64,000 nt of DNA from Roridomyces roridus (Eukaryota > Basidiomycota > Agaricomycetes > Agaricales > Mycenaceae), in the NCBI GenBank assembly GCA_029378245.1, contig JARKIF010000050.1, positions 62,001 to 126,000 of the forward strand. The letters are read 5' to 3'. Position 1 is the first letter of the stretch; every line of letters starts with the position of its first letter. Below the pieces are notes generated by a model. That model did no database searches, had not been told where the DNA came from, and saw only the letters and a list, made by a program, of their open reading frames with translations. Positions 46,500 to 60,434 of this stretch are shown one piece after another. A program made the translations under genes and the position numbers.

Positions 46500-48018
46500 G
46501 AGAGTTTGCTACGCAATGGATAAGGCTTCAATGCGACGAGTGTGGAATAAGCTTACGATGATTTCAAGGCCGCTGGAAGAGAGGCGATTTAAGCAAAAAG
46601 AAGAGCAGACGAGTCCTTGAGGAGGCGCACTCTTGGAATTTCCGATGCCACACTTGCACCTCTCTGTTTAGGATTTCGAGGGGAACCATGTATGTGGAGG
46701 AGGTGACTGCCTCCGCCTAGGTCGCACGGCGAATGAGCTGATCCAGGGCGGCAGAGCATGATACCTGGACCCACCTCAATGACCATCAGTTGGTCTCTTC
46801 CCGGCATGACTTTCCGCAGAACGTAAAATCGACCTGGGGTCCATCATTGAGATGAGAGAGTGGGTTGAGGTGCGACTGCTCACCATACTCTTCGTTGAGT
46901 CCACTGGTCGCAATTAAGCGCCCATGTCAAAGCTGCTGATTGAGGCGATCACCTTATAAAGTGAATGCTGCCATATTCTTCTTTCATTTCTATCTTGAGT
47001 TCGGTGGGCGCTTTCAACCAATCGCGGGAGGACCGGAAGATGGGCAGTGGGAGGTAGGGTGTCAGAAGAAGTCTGACGGGGCTTACTTAACGGCGGTCAC
47101 TGGGGATCCTCAATGTCCGCTTTCGGAAAAACCGCGTTGGTTTTCGTCCCAACAGACAAATACCCGTACATGTGCAGTGCCGAGGGGTTGAGGCAGTTGG
47201 AATCATCTCATTTTAGATTCGATGAGGAGGTAAGTCACGACTCTTTTATTTTGATTCGAGTTTTGGGAGAAAGATCCGTCGACTCTACCGTCTTGCAACG
47301 CCTCCAGGTAGACGCCTTGGTAGGCACTTTTAAGTTCTACTCTCGTCTATACAATGTTCATTATTCCCTGACTCAAAATGTGCAGTCTTCAACAGAACCG
47401 ATGCCCGAACCACGGATTTTGGTACCAAGTTCTACACCACTGTCCGACGCGCGCTGGGCTTGCGTGCATACACAAGCAGGTCATGGCACAGGCGGCTGCG
47501 ACACATTATTGTCCTTCGTGTCGTGCCCAGGGGCTCCGTTGGTGAGCGATGCTAACATGCCTCATACTGTGTTAACGCCGGTTCAAGACAGGAACCTCTG
47601 AATTATTTATTCCACTCAGCGCAGAATTTTCTGCACATCCTCTTCATACATTACGGCCTCCCCTACAAGTAGTTCTGGATCGTCTCATCGCTGTATCAAC
47701 ACATCCGTGCCGTTCAAAGTTCAACTTACCTCATTGTAGACAGAGATATCATTTATGTTAGACCTACCTTACCTCAGAGACACTATATTATGCACAGAAT
47801 AGTACTCAACAGACCTGTTCCTGCACAATAATTTATTTTGCCTCCGTCCAGTTCAATTTGATACAGCATCAATACATCACGAAGCAATTAGACTCCGGCG
47901 TGTATGACGTAACGCCTCGATCCTCCTTTCCTCCACCACCACCATCTGCGCTATTCTGGCGCCCAGCGAGTTACATCCAACCATCATCAGTTGCACACCT
48001 CACTCCCGCCGGACGCTG
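46500..48018. other. Intergenic stretch of 1.5 kb with one doubtful ORF
   Basis: A plus-strand frame at 47,113-47,601 gives 162 residues and contains a possible 87-nt intron (GTAAGT ... CTCCAG, 47,230-47,308), but the product matches nothing I know and has no clear upstream exon. The last 80 bp before 48,019 should be the Nudix promoter. No repeats or RNA genes seen. Confidence 0.35.
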
Positions 48019-49029
48019 ATGGAAAAGATCCCAGTGGCGCCCCCGCCGACCCCTCGGAATAGTCCAAGCACGAGTTACGCGACGGCCAACAACGGCGCGA
48101 ATGGAAATGCGAGCGCAACGAATAACGACACTCCTGGATGCGCGCCACTCTCCCGACGTTGGTTTAGTGCCACACCGTCACCGTCACCACCGCCCCCACC
48201 TCGGATGTCGCAATGGTCAAGCGCTCAGGTTCCAGACAGCGGTTGGGCGGATGAGAATTTCCAGCTGGGTGCGGGTATGGTCGTCCTGCAGCAGACGACG
48301 CTCAAGGTTGCTATTATCTGGGAGAAGAAGAGGAGGTATTGGTTTTTGCCGAAAGGGAGGTGAGTCGACGCGTTGACGCGACGGGAGCGTGTTACTGATG
48401 CTAGAGCACAGGAAGGATGTTGGCGAGTCGTTAGAACAGACGGCACTTCGGGAAGCGTATGAAGAGGTTGGTTTGAATCCGTTCTTGCTTTTTGCTTCGT
48501 TTCTGAAAGAGTGCCCCTAGTCGGGTTATCGTGTATCTCCACTCCCCATCTACACGCGGACGCGCGCGCCAGGCCCGCCTGATAATCTAGACGCACAGTG
48601 GTCACCGAATTGCGAGCCCATCTACATCTGTACCACAGCATTTGCCCAACGGAGGCGCCATAATTTCGTCTCGCCACCAGGGGAATATCTGACGTTCTGG
48701 TATTTGGGGCAGATTCCCGAGGATGCGGTAGGCGTCTTGAGTTTTGGTCCGGATGAGATCTTGATTCTCCTGCAGGTACACGAAGAAGGGACGGGTATGC
48801 CGGACGAGGTCAACTATGAGACGCATCTGGTGAGCCCCGAGGAAGCGATGCATAGATTGTTCAAAGACGAGGCGCGTGTCGTGCAGTATGCCTGGGCGTT
48901 GTATCGTCATGTCAGTGGTGATTTTGGTTTCGAGCCAGCGGAGTGCTCACGTTTTTACAGTCGCTCAAGATTGAGGAATACGAAGCTACGAAACGACAGG
49001 AACTAGAGGCGGCGGGTGAAATTCAGTAG
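48019..49029 (+). CDS. Nudix hydrolase
   Basis: Four exons, with introns at about 48,360-48,411, 48,466-48,520 and 48,910-48,959. A perfect Nudix box is created across the first two splice junctions: G-x5-E-x7-REAYEE-x-GY, reading GRKDVGESLEQTALREAYEE then SGY. It binds the divalent metal that drives hydrolysis of a nucleoside diphosphate linked to another group. The N-terminal 60 residues are a disordered Pro/Ser/Asn-rich extension. LGAGMVVLQQTTLKVAIIW begins the fold, and the C-terminal part (FWYLGQIPEDAVG, EEAMHRLFKDEARVVQYAW) completes it. The substrate cannot be told: diadenosine or inositol polyphosphates and nucleotide sugars are all possible. Confidence 0.87.
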
Positions 49030-49415
49030 ACGTTCTTGTGTGCCACCAGAGGCTCGGGTGCAAACATTTTGGAAATTCTTGTAGCATTGTGCAACATGTA
49101 CTGTATCGTTGTCTTGATAACCCCAACTTTGTGGAAGCCTCGTGTGGAGCCTTGCGGCAGAATGTTGGATTGGTTTGCTGGATTTCTGCCTTGTTTTGGA
49201 AGGTGTTGCCGAGTGGCACACACGAACCCACACCAATCGACATTGTTCTTGTCTCCAGGATCAAACGAAACACTCTGATGGGAATCGGGTATATAAATGA
49301 CGCGTCCGGGTCCTTGACCATCCTCTTGTTCTCGGTTTATCACCATCCTGAACATTTCTAGTGCGTATCGACGCGTCCTAGTAGTGTCCCCATCGTCTAA
49401 CTTGCCTTCTAGACC
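49030..49415. promoter_or_regulatory. Promoter region of the Cdc20-like gene
   Basis: 386 bp without a gene. A TATATAAAT element at about 49,290 lies some 125 bp before the ATG at 49,416. Confidence 0.4.
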
Positions 49416-50956
49416 ATGGATTTATCTGTCAGTCAAAACGGAAAGCGCAAAGTCATGGACTTTGCGACGCCAGAACTTCCTCGCAAACGGAACCGAACGG
49501 ACTCCTACGTGTCTACCGCCCTCACCGTTGAAGATATAAAAGCGATCGTAGTTGGGCAACAGCCGTTGTTGACTGTCCCAATCGACGCGCGTACCTTTGC
49601 AGACCCCAGACCCCTATCTGGCACCGAGTCGTTGGTGGTTGCTCAGTCGGGACCGGGGCGACTCCGACGAAGCGCATCCGTGGCGTTCCTCGCGTCCGAA
49701 GTGGAACCCCACTACCCGCCTGGTTCTGCAAAATTCAACCTCCGCGATAGTCGACTTGCCATTGCCTGTTCGCTCCCGTCTGCGTCGGTCGGGACCAACG
49801 ACGTCGCCGCCACCGCCACCAACCCCACCAACGTGCTGGTGCCAATGCCACTAGCGTGCTCCGCGCAGAACGTCATCTACTATGGGCGCGCCACCAACCG
49901 AGTGTTCTCCAGGGACATGATCGCCGGCGACCTTCCCAAACAGTTCTGTAAAGTCAAGGCGGAGCACGGCGGGCTCAAACTGCTTGTTGCTGGGGACCGT
50001 CGGCTGGCGTTCTCGACGACCACGGGGTGTATACAGATCTGGGACACCGAGACCAAGACGATGCTGACGAGCTGGACGAACAAGAACAAGAAGAAGCTTG
50101 GAGGCGCGGGCGTTGCGTGCATGGCTTGGTTCGGGCCTTTCCTCGCTGTTGGTTGGGCGCACGGTGCGATTCGTGTCTACGACACTCGCATTGGGAATGT
50201 TGCCAAGATGAAGGAAAGGTGCACGCGGATGTTTCGGCATGAGGCGGCGATTTGTGCGTTGCAGTGGAATTCGAACGGGAAGATGTTGGCGAGTGGGGAT
50301 GAGAGTGGGAGGGTGCTTTGCTGGGATATGGCGGCGTCGACGCGGGCGCAGCATCAGTCGCCCCTGGAAGTTGGCGATCATGTGCAGAGGCGGAAGAAGA
50401 TTGTGCATTCGGGGACGATTATGGTATGTCTTCCCTTGACTTGTTCGGCCTTGTCTTTAACGCGTTAATCCAGGCTTTGGCGTGGTGCCCTTGGAATCCG
50501 AAGCTGCTCGCTACTGGAGACGCTAGTGGCACGCTCAAGCTTTGGACCATCGAAGCCAACACGACTCACACGAACGCTGGCGCCAAGGTCGACCTCGGTA
50601 GCCGTATCACCAGCCTTCACTTCTCGCCGCATTACAAGGAACTTGTGTGTGCGCTCGGTGAGCGGGTCACTACCGATGCGGTACCTGGTATGGGTTCCAA
50701 GCATGCTGCACTGAGCAACGAGGTTGTGGTGTACCAAGTACCTGGGCTGCGCCACATTACGAATGTGCCTGTGTCGGGGCAGGTGGGAGGGGGCACGGTG
50801 GAGGGCGCGGTGCTTTCCACGGGGTCTGGGACGCATCGGCTCGTCGTCGCTGTGCCCAGTGAGGATAAGCTTAAAGTTTATGAGGTGTGGGGGAAGCAGA
50901 AGGAATTGAGGAGGCAGCAGAGTTTCGTGGACGGTACCACTTGTCTTATTCGATAG
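49416..50956 (+). CDS. Cdc20/Fizzy-like WD40 protein (APC/C activator family)
   Basis: Two exons, with an intron at 50,425-50,473. After an N-terminal 130 residues with a basic KRKVMDFATPELPRKRNR stretch, a WD40 propeller follows: CIQIWDTETKTML, AHGAIRVYDTRIGN, ALQWNSNGKMLASGDESGRVLCWDM, ALAWCPWNPKLLATGDASGTLKLW and KVYEVW. The general layout, the HSGTI(M)ALAWCPWNPKLLATG block and the C-terminal Ile-Arg match activators of the anaphase-promoting complex (Cdc20, Cdh1, Ama1/Mfr1), which bring substrates to the ligase. I do not see the usual C-box (DR-x-IP) in the N-terminal part, so this may be a diverged, perhaps meiosis-specific, member. Name withheld for that reason. Confidence 0.75.
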
Positions 50957-51502
50957 CGAGCTCCGTGTCTCCTGTAACGACTTTTACGACGGACTTTTCA
51001 CCTTTTTTCGTGATGGCCAGAAAGAGGAGAATCTCGGCTGATCTCGGCTTTCGACCTTGTTCCGTTCCACCGCAAAGCTTGAGCCTTGCGACTCGGCATT
51101 TATGTATGCACCTCCGCTGGAACGCGCCCCGAATCTCTCGCATGCCATAAGGTGCCGAAGAGAACAAGGACCACGAACCCTTCTTTTCTACGCCGCTCTT
51201 CATCGAAAGCTCCGTTAGCCTCCCTGCCTTCATATTCACTACGGCCGCAGTAAGTTAGCAGCTGGCCAGCTAACCTCCTCCGAGTCGCCACCCCAAGAGC
51301 TCTCTTCGCTACTACGAATTGCACGGAAGCGAGACGCTGCAGCCGATACTTAAGGCCGCCAATATGCCCCTCCTTGCGTCGCCTTTGCTACTTGCGACTT
51401 TGCGACCGTTTTTTTGGACGATGACGGGCCCGGCTGAGGTTGCGTGGGTCGTTCTGTTGGTTGAGGAGGGTGTGTTGGCTGACTTGGTTTAGGCATGGAC
51501 CC
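50957..51502. other. Intergenic region, with unresolved first exon of the next gene
   Basis: About 545 bp. It probably contains the promoter and a short first exon of the DUF6534-like gene (perhaps using an ATG near 51,418), which I could not join in frame. Confidence 0.35.
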
Positions 51503-53137
51503 ATGTTTCTCGGGTGTGTTTCTCCACTTTATTTCCATCGTCTGGCTGGCTCATGGGATAGGCTGTCCATGAACATTCTGCTGTACGGGTAGGTGTCACT
51601 CTCTCCTGTCTGCCCGTACTGAAAAATTGCGCTGCCAGGATCATGATTACGCAGGTGACGACTCGGAGGCTGCTTCCAAATCCAGTTCACTCACCTTGCG
51701 CAGACTTATCTGTACTTCACTACGTACAAGCGGTATGTAAATAACCTTTCGTTTGCATGGGTGCTCAACTGCGACAGAGACCCGCTCTACATCAAGTTAT
51801 ACGTCGCCGTTCTCATGGTCGCCGACACGCTCAATACTAGCTTCATGACGGCGTACCTGTACAGCTCGTTGGTAGTCCATTTCAACGACGCAACTTATCT
51901 CGCGAAAGCGAATTGGGGTGAGTAGCGTGTCGTCGAATGTGGTTCAATGCCTTCATCTGCCGCCTAGTTTTTGCCACCGGTAAGCTTACTGCCGAGTAAC
52001 GAACGCTCTTTCATATCGATTGTGCTCTAGATCCTGCCATGACGGTACGGCTGCACCATCTCGACCTGGCATTTTGCTGACCGAAACAGGGACTTATCGG
52101 AGCAATGGTGCAGCTCTTCTACGCCTGGCGGATCCGGACCCTCACCAACAAGAACTCGATTGCGGCCTTGACTATCTTGTGTGCGCTTGCTAACGCTTGT
52201 AAGGGCCGCTTCCCTTCCCTACCCTAGAAGAAGAAGGCTGATATGGAGTCCCTAGTTGGCGGGCTTGCCACGGCCGCGGCTATCGCTTTCGTCCCCGAGT
52301 TTGCGCATTTTCAAAAGTTCCAGGCCACGGTCATTTGTTGGCTCTTGAGCGCGGCGGTGGGCGATGTCATCATCACGACTACATTGGGTATGTCGACGTC
52401 GTGTGCCTCTGTTCTCTTCTGACGCACAATCTAGTCACGTTCTTCAGGGGACATCGTACTGGCGTTAGTGCTACGGATTCAACGGTGGATAAGCTAATTC
52501 GGTGTATGTGTCTTCTTTTCTTCCATATTAAACTAATTCTCGCAAAGTGACCATCCAAGTGAGTCGAAGGGTATCCGCTGAAGACTCGCCATTAACACCG
52601 CTACAGACCGGCATGATTACCTCTATATGCTCCGTTATTGACCTGGGATTGTTCCTCGGAGATGTGAGTGCGAGATCTTTGGTACAGCCATTTCGTTGAC
52701 TTGATTCATCTTAGACCAGTGGCATGTGTGTTTCGTTTTCTCTGTCATCTTGTCCCGTACTCAAACCGGCGTCCAGGCACCTGTTGTTCAATTTACCACT
52801 CGCAAAGGTAATTCATTTATCTGCTCTGTACGGGACTCTCATTTTCCTGCGTAGCTTTACAGCAACTCGTTGATGAGTAGCCTGAATGCACGAGGCGGCT
52901 GGCGACGACGGGACCCCGAGGATTCTGGATTGGAGAAGACGATGCCGCTGCATTTATCTGTAGGTCTAATTCTACTTCGTTTTAAGAGTTCATCCGTGAC
53001 GATGATGAATTCAGGTCAATGTGCCGAATACAGCGACGACGGCGACGACGACGTTTGACCTTCCGTCGTTGCAGATGGTGCAGCCGGCGTATTGCCCGGA
53101 CACTTCGCGGAAGAGTTGCGTCGATTCGCCGGTGTGA
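51503..53137 (+). CDS. Seven-helix membrane protein, DUF6534-like
   Basis: A heavily split gene with ten or so exons. The joined frame reads HGPMFLG, ILLYGIMITQTYLYFTTYKRD, PLYIKLYVAVLMVADTLNTSF, MTGLIGAMVQLFYAWRI, VICWLLSAAVGDVIITTTLV, DSTVDKLIRLTIQTGMITSI, FNLPLAKLYSNSLMSSLNARGGW and a soluble C-terminal tail. The run of hydrophobic segments, the YFTTYKRD and STVDKLIRLTIQTG motifs, and the LPLAKLYSNSLMSSLNAR block just after the last helix are hallmarks of the large Agaricomycete family now called DUF6534. Function is unknown; a receptor-like role has been suggested only from topology. The first exon is not found (see the preceding entry), so the start is approximate. The stop is TGA at 53,137. 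Confidence 0.72.
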
Positions 53138-53756
53138 GCCTGCCTGCTGGGTTGTTTCTCGTTTCCGTCTTTTTTCTTAGGTAACAGCAAATTTGTTTCT
53201 TGGACCACAAAAATGTATGTATGTTACTCGGACCCGGTAGAAGGACGTTTTTCTTTCGCCCGGAATTCGCCCGTTGCTTGAACGAGCTATACTTGGCCAT
53301 CACCGCGCATGACCTGGTGTCCCGGACCTTTTTGGCTTTTCTTGGAACAGCGGTCTTGGCGTTCAGTGGGAGAACATTCTTGAGATCGTTTTTGATTCTT
53401 GGATGTTTGGGCCTTGGAGCTTGAGTTCTTGAAGAGATACTGTGGGTGCCCAGTTTATTCTTCCTTCCTGGAATCCTTCATTTGACGCGAATGGGCACGT
53501 CGGTGGCTATTGTATATCAATGCCAACCTGGATAAATTGCGGCTCCGTGTTGGACTTGTATGATCCGCCACCTCAGCTGATGAATACTCTGCGCAAGCCA
53601 AAATTGGTTCCCACAATATATCGGCGACAGGTCGGAAAGGTTTTGCTCAATGTCTCCATGGTATCAGCGCAGGTGGATGTCTGGGGCCGGGGTTTAGCCA
53701 GGGACGAGTCGTATAAAAGTGGGCGGTGAGTTGAACGAATGCTCAACATTGGCAAT
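53138..53756. other. Intergenic region upstream of the xylanase
   Basis: No supported gene across 619 bp; its 3' end contains the xylanase promoter. Confidence 0.4.
53712..53719 (+). promoter_or_regulatory. TATA box of the GH11 xylanase gene
   Basis: TATAAAAG lies 38 bp before the ATG at 53,757, a typical spacing for a strongly inducible fungal secreted-enzyme gene with a short 5' untranslated region. Confidence 0.6.
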
Positions 53757-54927
<1,171 letters not shown>

Positions 54928-55277
54928 TAGTCTATGTACAGAATATAAACAGCGCGTCCGAGAGTGTCAGTCGGCCTTGTGATGATGGATCAAAGCAAGA
55001 GCTCAAGATATCACCTTCCCGGCTCCCGAAAACTGCGGGGCTGCCACATGACATGCTCAAAGGACACCTGAATACTGAGGACCAGGGTGGGACGCGACGT
55101 TGATGAGTCACATGAGCAGGATCACGAGATCGCGCCTGCGCAGCCATCACACCGCCCTGTTTCTCTCGTCCACCTCGATGGCCCCAGTAGGCAGTCAGCA
55201 GCGGCTCGTTGCTCTTCAGAGTCTCTTTTGACGTCGTTTCGAATGCAGCACCCAAGGAATCCCCTAAGCCCCAACCC

Positions 55278-55648
55278 ATGGGAGGCAATATACCCGTCAT
55301 TTTCCTCGTCACTACTGGCACGATTGTCCTTCTGTTCGTCTTGTGGCGAAGGGCTGCTGCACTTCGCTCGGTCATCTCTCACCAGTTCGTTCTTACTTGT
55401 TGCCCCTCATGATGACTGAATGCGACCGCAGGCTGAAAACAATCACACGGACAGAGGGAGCCATCCGGCTTAGTGAGGACGACGGGCCTCCTGCGCGCGA
55501 GTTTCTGGAGGATGACTACGACGAGGACCATACAGGTCTGGAATTGGAGATTGACGCGTCACTGGCGGACCGTCTCCGAGATCGTGAAGTGGCAGCCCCA
55601 TCCGAGCCTCAGATATCAAGCCGCCCTACTCCCCAAGATGTACTATAG
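55278..55648 (+). CDS. Small single-pass membrane protein of unknown function
   Basis: Two exons joined by a 46-nt intron (about 55,386-55,431). The protein has one transmembrane segment, NIPVIFLVTTGTIVLLFVLW, followed by RRAAALRSVISHQLKTITRTEGAIRLSEDD and an acidic tail (DDYDEDHTGLELEID). I recall the helix and the RTEGAIRLSEDD block from other basidiomycete genomes, without a function. The start is uncertain: the frame is open back to about 55,191, where an acceptor could bring in an upstream exon. ATG 55,278 is the first in frame. It sits between two xylan-degrading genes and has no evident link to them. Confidence 0.55.
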
Positions 55649-55967
55649 GTTCCTGCTTCTTGTTCGCATTCTTTCTCCAGGCTAACGGTTTCGTAGCTCC
55701 TGTGTAGCCATTAAATTATATCTGCTTTTTTTTTTCCACACAAAACATTCCGCGGGCACCCGCAAAGCGGTTCTCGAAGTGGCTTACAAACGAAGCCCGC
55801 TCTTCTTTTGCTTCTGCGACAGGCCCCGATGATATACCGGCGTCTTCCTGCCCCTTTGCGCCGGAATTCATGAACTGGTGACTGTCCACCTGACTTGTCA
55901 AAGAATGATCTCAAAAGTACCTTTAAAGTAGACCCAGCGCACTGGCATTATTCCTGGACCATCCCAT
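55649..55967. other. Intergenic region and GH115 promoter
   Basis: 319 bp with no gene; a poly-T run lies at 55,726-55,735. A possible TATA-like TTTAAAG at 55,922 is 46 bp before the ATG of the next gene. Confidence 0.4.
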
Positions 55968-58900
55968 ATGCTCCTCAGGCTCTCTCTCACCATCGGCGCC
56001 CTTGCGGCGCTGGTCCACGGTATCGGGCAAGACACATGCGTCACATTCCAATCGTCCTCGTCGTCATTTACTGTCGCGAGCAATGGCAAAGCGGCACCTA
56101 TAATTCTGTCGTCTGATGAATGGCCCGGCGTGCAGCGTGCAGCCCAGGACTTTGCTGCCGACATACAAAAGGTTACTGGCATCAAGGCCACCGTCGCCAA
56201 CTTCACCTCGTCGACCCCCGCCCGGTCCTCGCTCCCTATCATCGTTGGCACCCTCGGAAAGTCGACTCTGATCGACCAAATCGTCAACTCGACAAAACTG
56301 GACGTTTCGTCCCTTGAAAACCAATGGGAAGCTTTTAAAACGCAAGTAGTGGCCAACCCTCTTCCCGGGATCGCCAAGGCATATGTGATGATTGGGGCAG
56401 ACAAGCGGGGGACGATTTTCGCCATGTACGACCACAGCGAGCAGTTTGGTGTGTATAGTATCAATACTAGTCCTTCCTGCTGACGACTTCTCTAGGTGTG
56501 TCGCCGTGGTATTGGTGGGCCGACGTTCCGACCACACACCAATCCTCGCTCTTTGTCGCACCAAGCGGCTGCTCCCATGGCTCTCCGACCGTCAAGTACC
56601 GCGCTATCTTCCTGAACGACGAACAGCCGGCCCTGCAGAATTGGGCCGCTGAAAAATTCACGAACGGTACCGGTGCAGCGTTGACGGGGTCGCCGTTCAA
56701 TACCATGTTTTACTCGAAGCTGTGAGTTGCAGCTCTGCTTCACCTTTGGCTGTGCTTATGCTGGCTTAGATTTGAGCTGCTGCTGAGGATGAAGGCGAAT
56801 CATCTCTGGCCAGGTAGGTTGCCATTTTGGGTATTTCTCGAGTCTCATCTTTTCTCTAGCGCAATGGAGCAGGTCGGTGCTTGTGCTCGGTGTGGTACAT
56901 GGCCTGAAATTCCGTCCAGTGCTTTCGGAGTCGACGACCCTCTGAATCAATTCACCGCAGACTATTACGGCATCATCATGGGTACCAGGCAAGTCTATAC
57001 TCGATGTCCATGGATTCGTATTCACGCCCCGACAGCCACGAGGAGCCGATGATGCGCTCCATCCCAGTGGAATGGAATCTATTTGGTCAAGGCCCGTGGG
57101 ACTTTAACGTCAATTCTCAGGTGAGTAGGCGCGATGAGCCCAAGCCCTGAGACTGAGGTTTTGCAGAATATCACCAACTTCTGGATCAATGGTACGATTC
57201 GTTCAGCACCTTTTGAGAATTTGTGGACTGTCGGGATGAGGGGTAACGGAGATGGTCGGTCCACGGACTATGTCGGTTTTCTTGGCTGACTTTTGGAGAC
57301 AGAGCCTATCACGGGCTCGGCTCCTATCGCTTTGCTGGAGGCAATCATTGCGAATCAGACGCAGATTTTCCAGGATGTTTTGAATGTCACGGATCCGTCT
57401 ATTGGTGAGAGTCCTCCCTCGGTTTTGGAGATGTATCTGACGGACGGGGTAGTCCCGCAGGTGTGGGCTTTGTGTAACCATCTCTTCTTTCCCCGCCGCT
57501 CAAAGCATTGATGGTCCGTTAGATAAGGAAGTCGAGGGCTACTATGACGAGGGTTTGCGGGTACCGGACTACGTACGATCGTCTTCAATTTCATTCAGTG
57601 CAGCGCGTCTGACCCGGCGTAGATCAGCCTCTTGTGGTCTGACGACAATTGGGGCAATGTCCGGCGTTATCCGCTTCCTTCAGAGCGAAACAGGACTGGG
57701 GGCGCAGGGGTGTATTACCACGTATGCCTTGCCGCTATTGGGGTGCCACTGATCTCATCCACCGATAGTATGACTATGTAGGAGACCCGCGGGATTACAA
57801 GTGGATTACCGTAAGTTACGATACTTGCTGGATATCTACAGAGCTGATCTCGTGGTGCAGAGTACCCAAATCCCCAAGGTCGGACCTATAATACCTGTGC
57901 TTTACTGGATTGACGAGCCGCCAGGTATTCGAGCAAATGTCCATTGCCGTCGACCGCGATGCCACCCGGGTCTGGGTCGTCAACGTCGGAGATATGAAGC
58001 CCTACGAACGAGAGATCGAGTTCTTCCTCACCTACGCGTGGAACTCTTCACTCTGGAATCCCGACAATCTCGATACCTTCGTTTCGAGTTGGGCTCAGCG
58101 CGAGTTTGATCTCAGCAAGGGGGATGCGGGGACTGTGACCGAGATTGTGACGAATTTGACGAGGTTCAATGCTAGAAGGAAGCCTGAGCTGTTGAATTCC
58201 TCGACCTTCAGTCTCATAAACTACCGAGAGTGCGTTTTTCCCTATCCCCTGTCGGATTGCGTCTGAGCTATCATAGAGCGGACAATGTCCTGGCTGCTTG
58301 GACGACTCTCCAGGACGCCTCGACGGCGATATATAACAAGTTGCCCGAGGGGACGCAGCCTGCGTTCTTCCAGCTCGTGCACCATCCGGTGCTCGCCAGC
58401 GCGAATTTGGGCACTATGCTGATCGCGGCGGGGCAGAGTGTTTTGAGGGCTAGTCAGGCGAGGCTGAGCGCCAATGCGTTTGCGGACGAGGCCGAGACGC
58501 TGTTCGAGCGCGATTTTGATCTGGAGACGGAGTATCATACGTTACTTGACGGTGAGTATTCGTGCTTGAGAGAGGCTTAATGCTGATTGTTTATGAAGGA
58601 AAATGGGATCAGTGAGTTAGCTTGGGCTTTTATGGACAAGATTGACTGAAGTACTACTAGTATGATGGACCAGACGCGTTAGTGGGCAACACATCCATTG
58701 TCCGTACTGACTCCCGTTTTAGACCTGGGATATGCTTATTGGCAACAACCCATGCACAACTCGTACGTCCTGCTCCTCATTGGTCAGCTGCCTCTCATAT
58801 ATTACACCAGAATGCCCCAGATTTCTCGTGTCCAGAAGAACAAGCAGGCGCTCCCCGGGGTCATGCGGATATCTCCCGAAGGCACGCTAGCTGCTTGGTC

Positions 58901-60077
58901 AGAGCACTCTCGCCTTCTTCAAGTAGATAGATGCTCATCCTTCCTTCCCTGCAGGCCGGGAGACAACCAATTCCAATGCGCTCAGATGTTCAGTTGCCCA
59001 CCGCCGACCATCACCATGGATCAATTTGACCCTATTCCCAACAAATTCATCGACGTGGGAGCTGGAGGGCCTGCTCCGTTCACTTGGACAGCCGAGGTGA
59101 ATGCGAGCTGGCTGACGGTGACGCCGAGCCATGGGTCTATATCGCCGAATAATACGGAGGACCGAGTGTTCTTGGAGGTGAATTGGAATGAGTTTGAGGC
59201 GGGGGCGCAGGCGACGGTCAACTTTACGGCGGTTTCCGGGAACCCGCCGACCACGCTGCTTGTGCAGGCGTTCATTGTACCGAATAAGACGGAGGTGCCG
59301 GCTGACTTTAAGGGTGCGTTGCTGTTTTGAACTCCTTTTTGCTGTATTCATGAGATGTAGGCTTCGTCGAGGGCGGTGGGGCGATTGCGTTTGAGGCCGA
59401 GCATGCTACGCGGAACAACACCGTTGCGGGGATGTTCTGGCGGGTCATGCCTGGACTCGGGAAAACGCTATCTGGGGTCACGCCCTGGCCGCGGCTCGGG
59501 AATAACGAGAACAACTTTACAGCGGGGACTGGTCCTTCTTTGTCAGTATCTGTCTCCGCTCCGGCTCGCGCTGACGTGATTTGTAGGGAGTACGACTTTT
59601 ACAATTTCAATGGCGGGAATTTGACTGTTACCGCGTTGGTTTCGCCCTCGGGTAATGGGCTGGGTGCGGACCGCCCGCTTGGGTTTGCGATGCAGGTGGA
59701 TGAAGGGGCGCCGCAGAGCAATTACTTCTTTCCCAATGCAGCGCCTGGGGCCGAACCCGCTGCGTGGGATGGGCTCAACGGGTTTGTGGCGAATAGCATC
59801 ATCTCGGCGCAGAACGCGTTTGAGGTCGAGGCGGGGGCACATACGCTCAAGGTGCGTACTATGATTTCTTGTCCTTGATGTCAAGGTGCTGACGAGAACG
59901 ACGCGACAGCTGTTTATGATCGAGCCGGCAGTTGTGGTGCAAAAGATTGTGATTGGTGAGTGCGACTCTAGATTCTCTTCGGGCGGGATAGATCCGATGC
60001 TGATTCACGGATGACCAGACACCGGAGGGGTGAAGGCTAGTTACTTGGGTCCGCCGGAAAGCGTGTTGATCAGCTGA
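55968..60077 (+). CDS. Xylan alpha-1,2-glucuronidase, GH115 family
   Basis: A very exon-rich gene (twenty or so exons). A signal peptide (MLLRLSLTIGALAALVHG) leads to a mature protein of roughly 970 residues, the usual size for GH115. Family blocks include KAYVMIGADKRGTIFAMYDHSEQFGVSPWYWWADV, FELLLRMKANHLWPA, SHEEPMMRS, FWINGTIRSAPFENLWTVGMRGNGD, ISLLWSDDNWGNVRRYP, AGVYYHYDYVGDPRDYKWI, VWVVNVGDMKPYEREIEFFL and YAYWQQPMHNS, followed by a beta-rich C-terminal region. GH115 enzymes remove 4-O-methyl-glucuronic acid side chains from glucuronoxylan, including internal ones. Together with the GH11 xylanase 1.1 kb upstream on the same strand, this makes a small glucuronoxylan-degrading pair. The stop is TGA at 60,077. 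Confidence 0.88.
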
Positions 60078-60434
60078 GATTTTGTACGATGGCAGAAATG
60101 ACAATGATTTCAGAGTACGGAGGTGTTCCGTTGGAGACGGATGCAGCTCTATGTATGTACTTTCAGGAAGAAAGGAAGGAAGGATTTCCTGCTTGGTCCC
60201 GCAGGAACAGCCGGTGTCCTACCACCCAAGATACCCAGAAAGAACGTTGAGAACCAGGCTGCACACGAAATTGACATTATGCACACCGGTTGTTCCGGCG
60301 GGAGGTCGGCCAAAAGGGCCAATGATGACAATCCGTTGTTTACGATTGCATTGCCGTGACTTTCCTCTTCCCTCAACCCTGACGCGTTTAACGCCGTTCA
60401 CATACCACTTTCTCGCTTCGTCCACTCCCATCCC
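60078..60434. other. Intergenic region
   Basis: 357 bp without supported coding sequence; CT-rich from 60,361 on, as expected before a transcription start. Confidence 0.35.

Noticed and set aside
47113..47601. 162-residue ORF as a gene
   Set aside because: No family resemblance, no signal or domain, and no upstream exon; kept only as a note in the intergenic entry.
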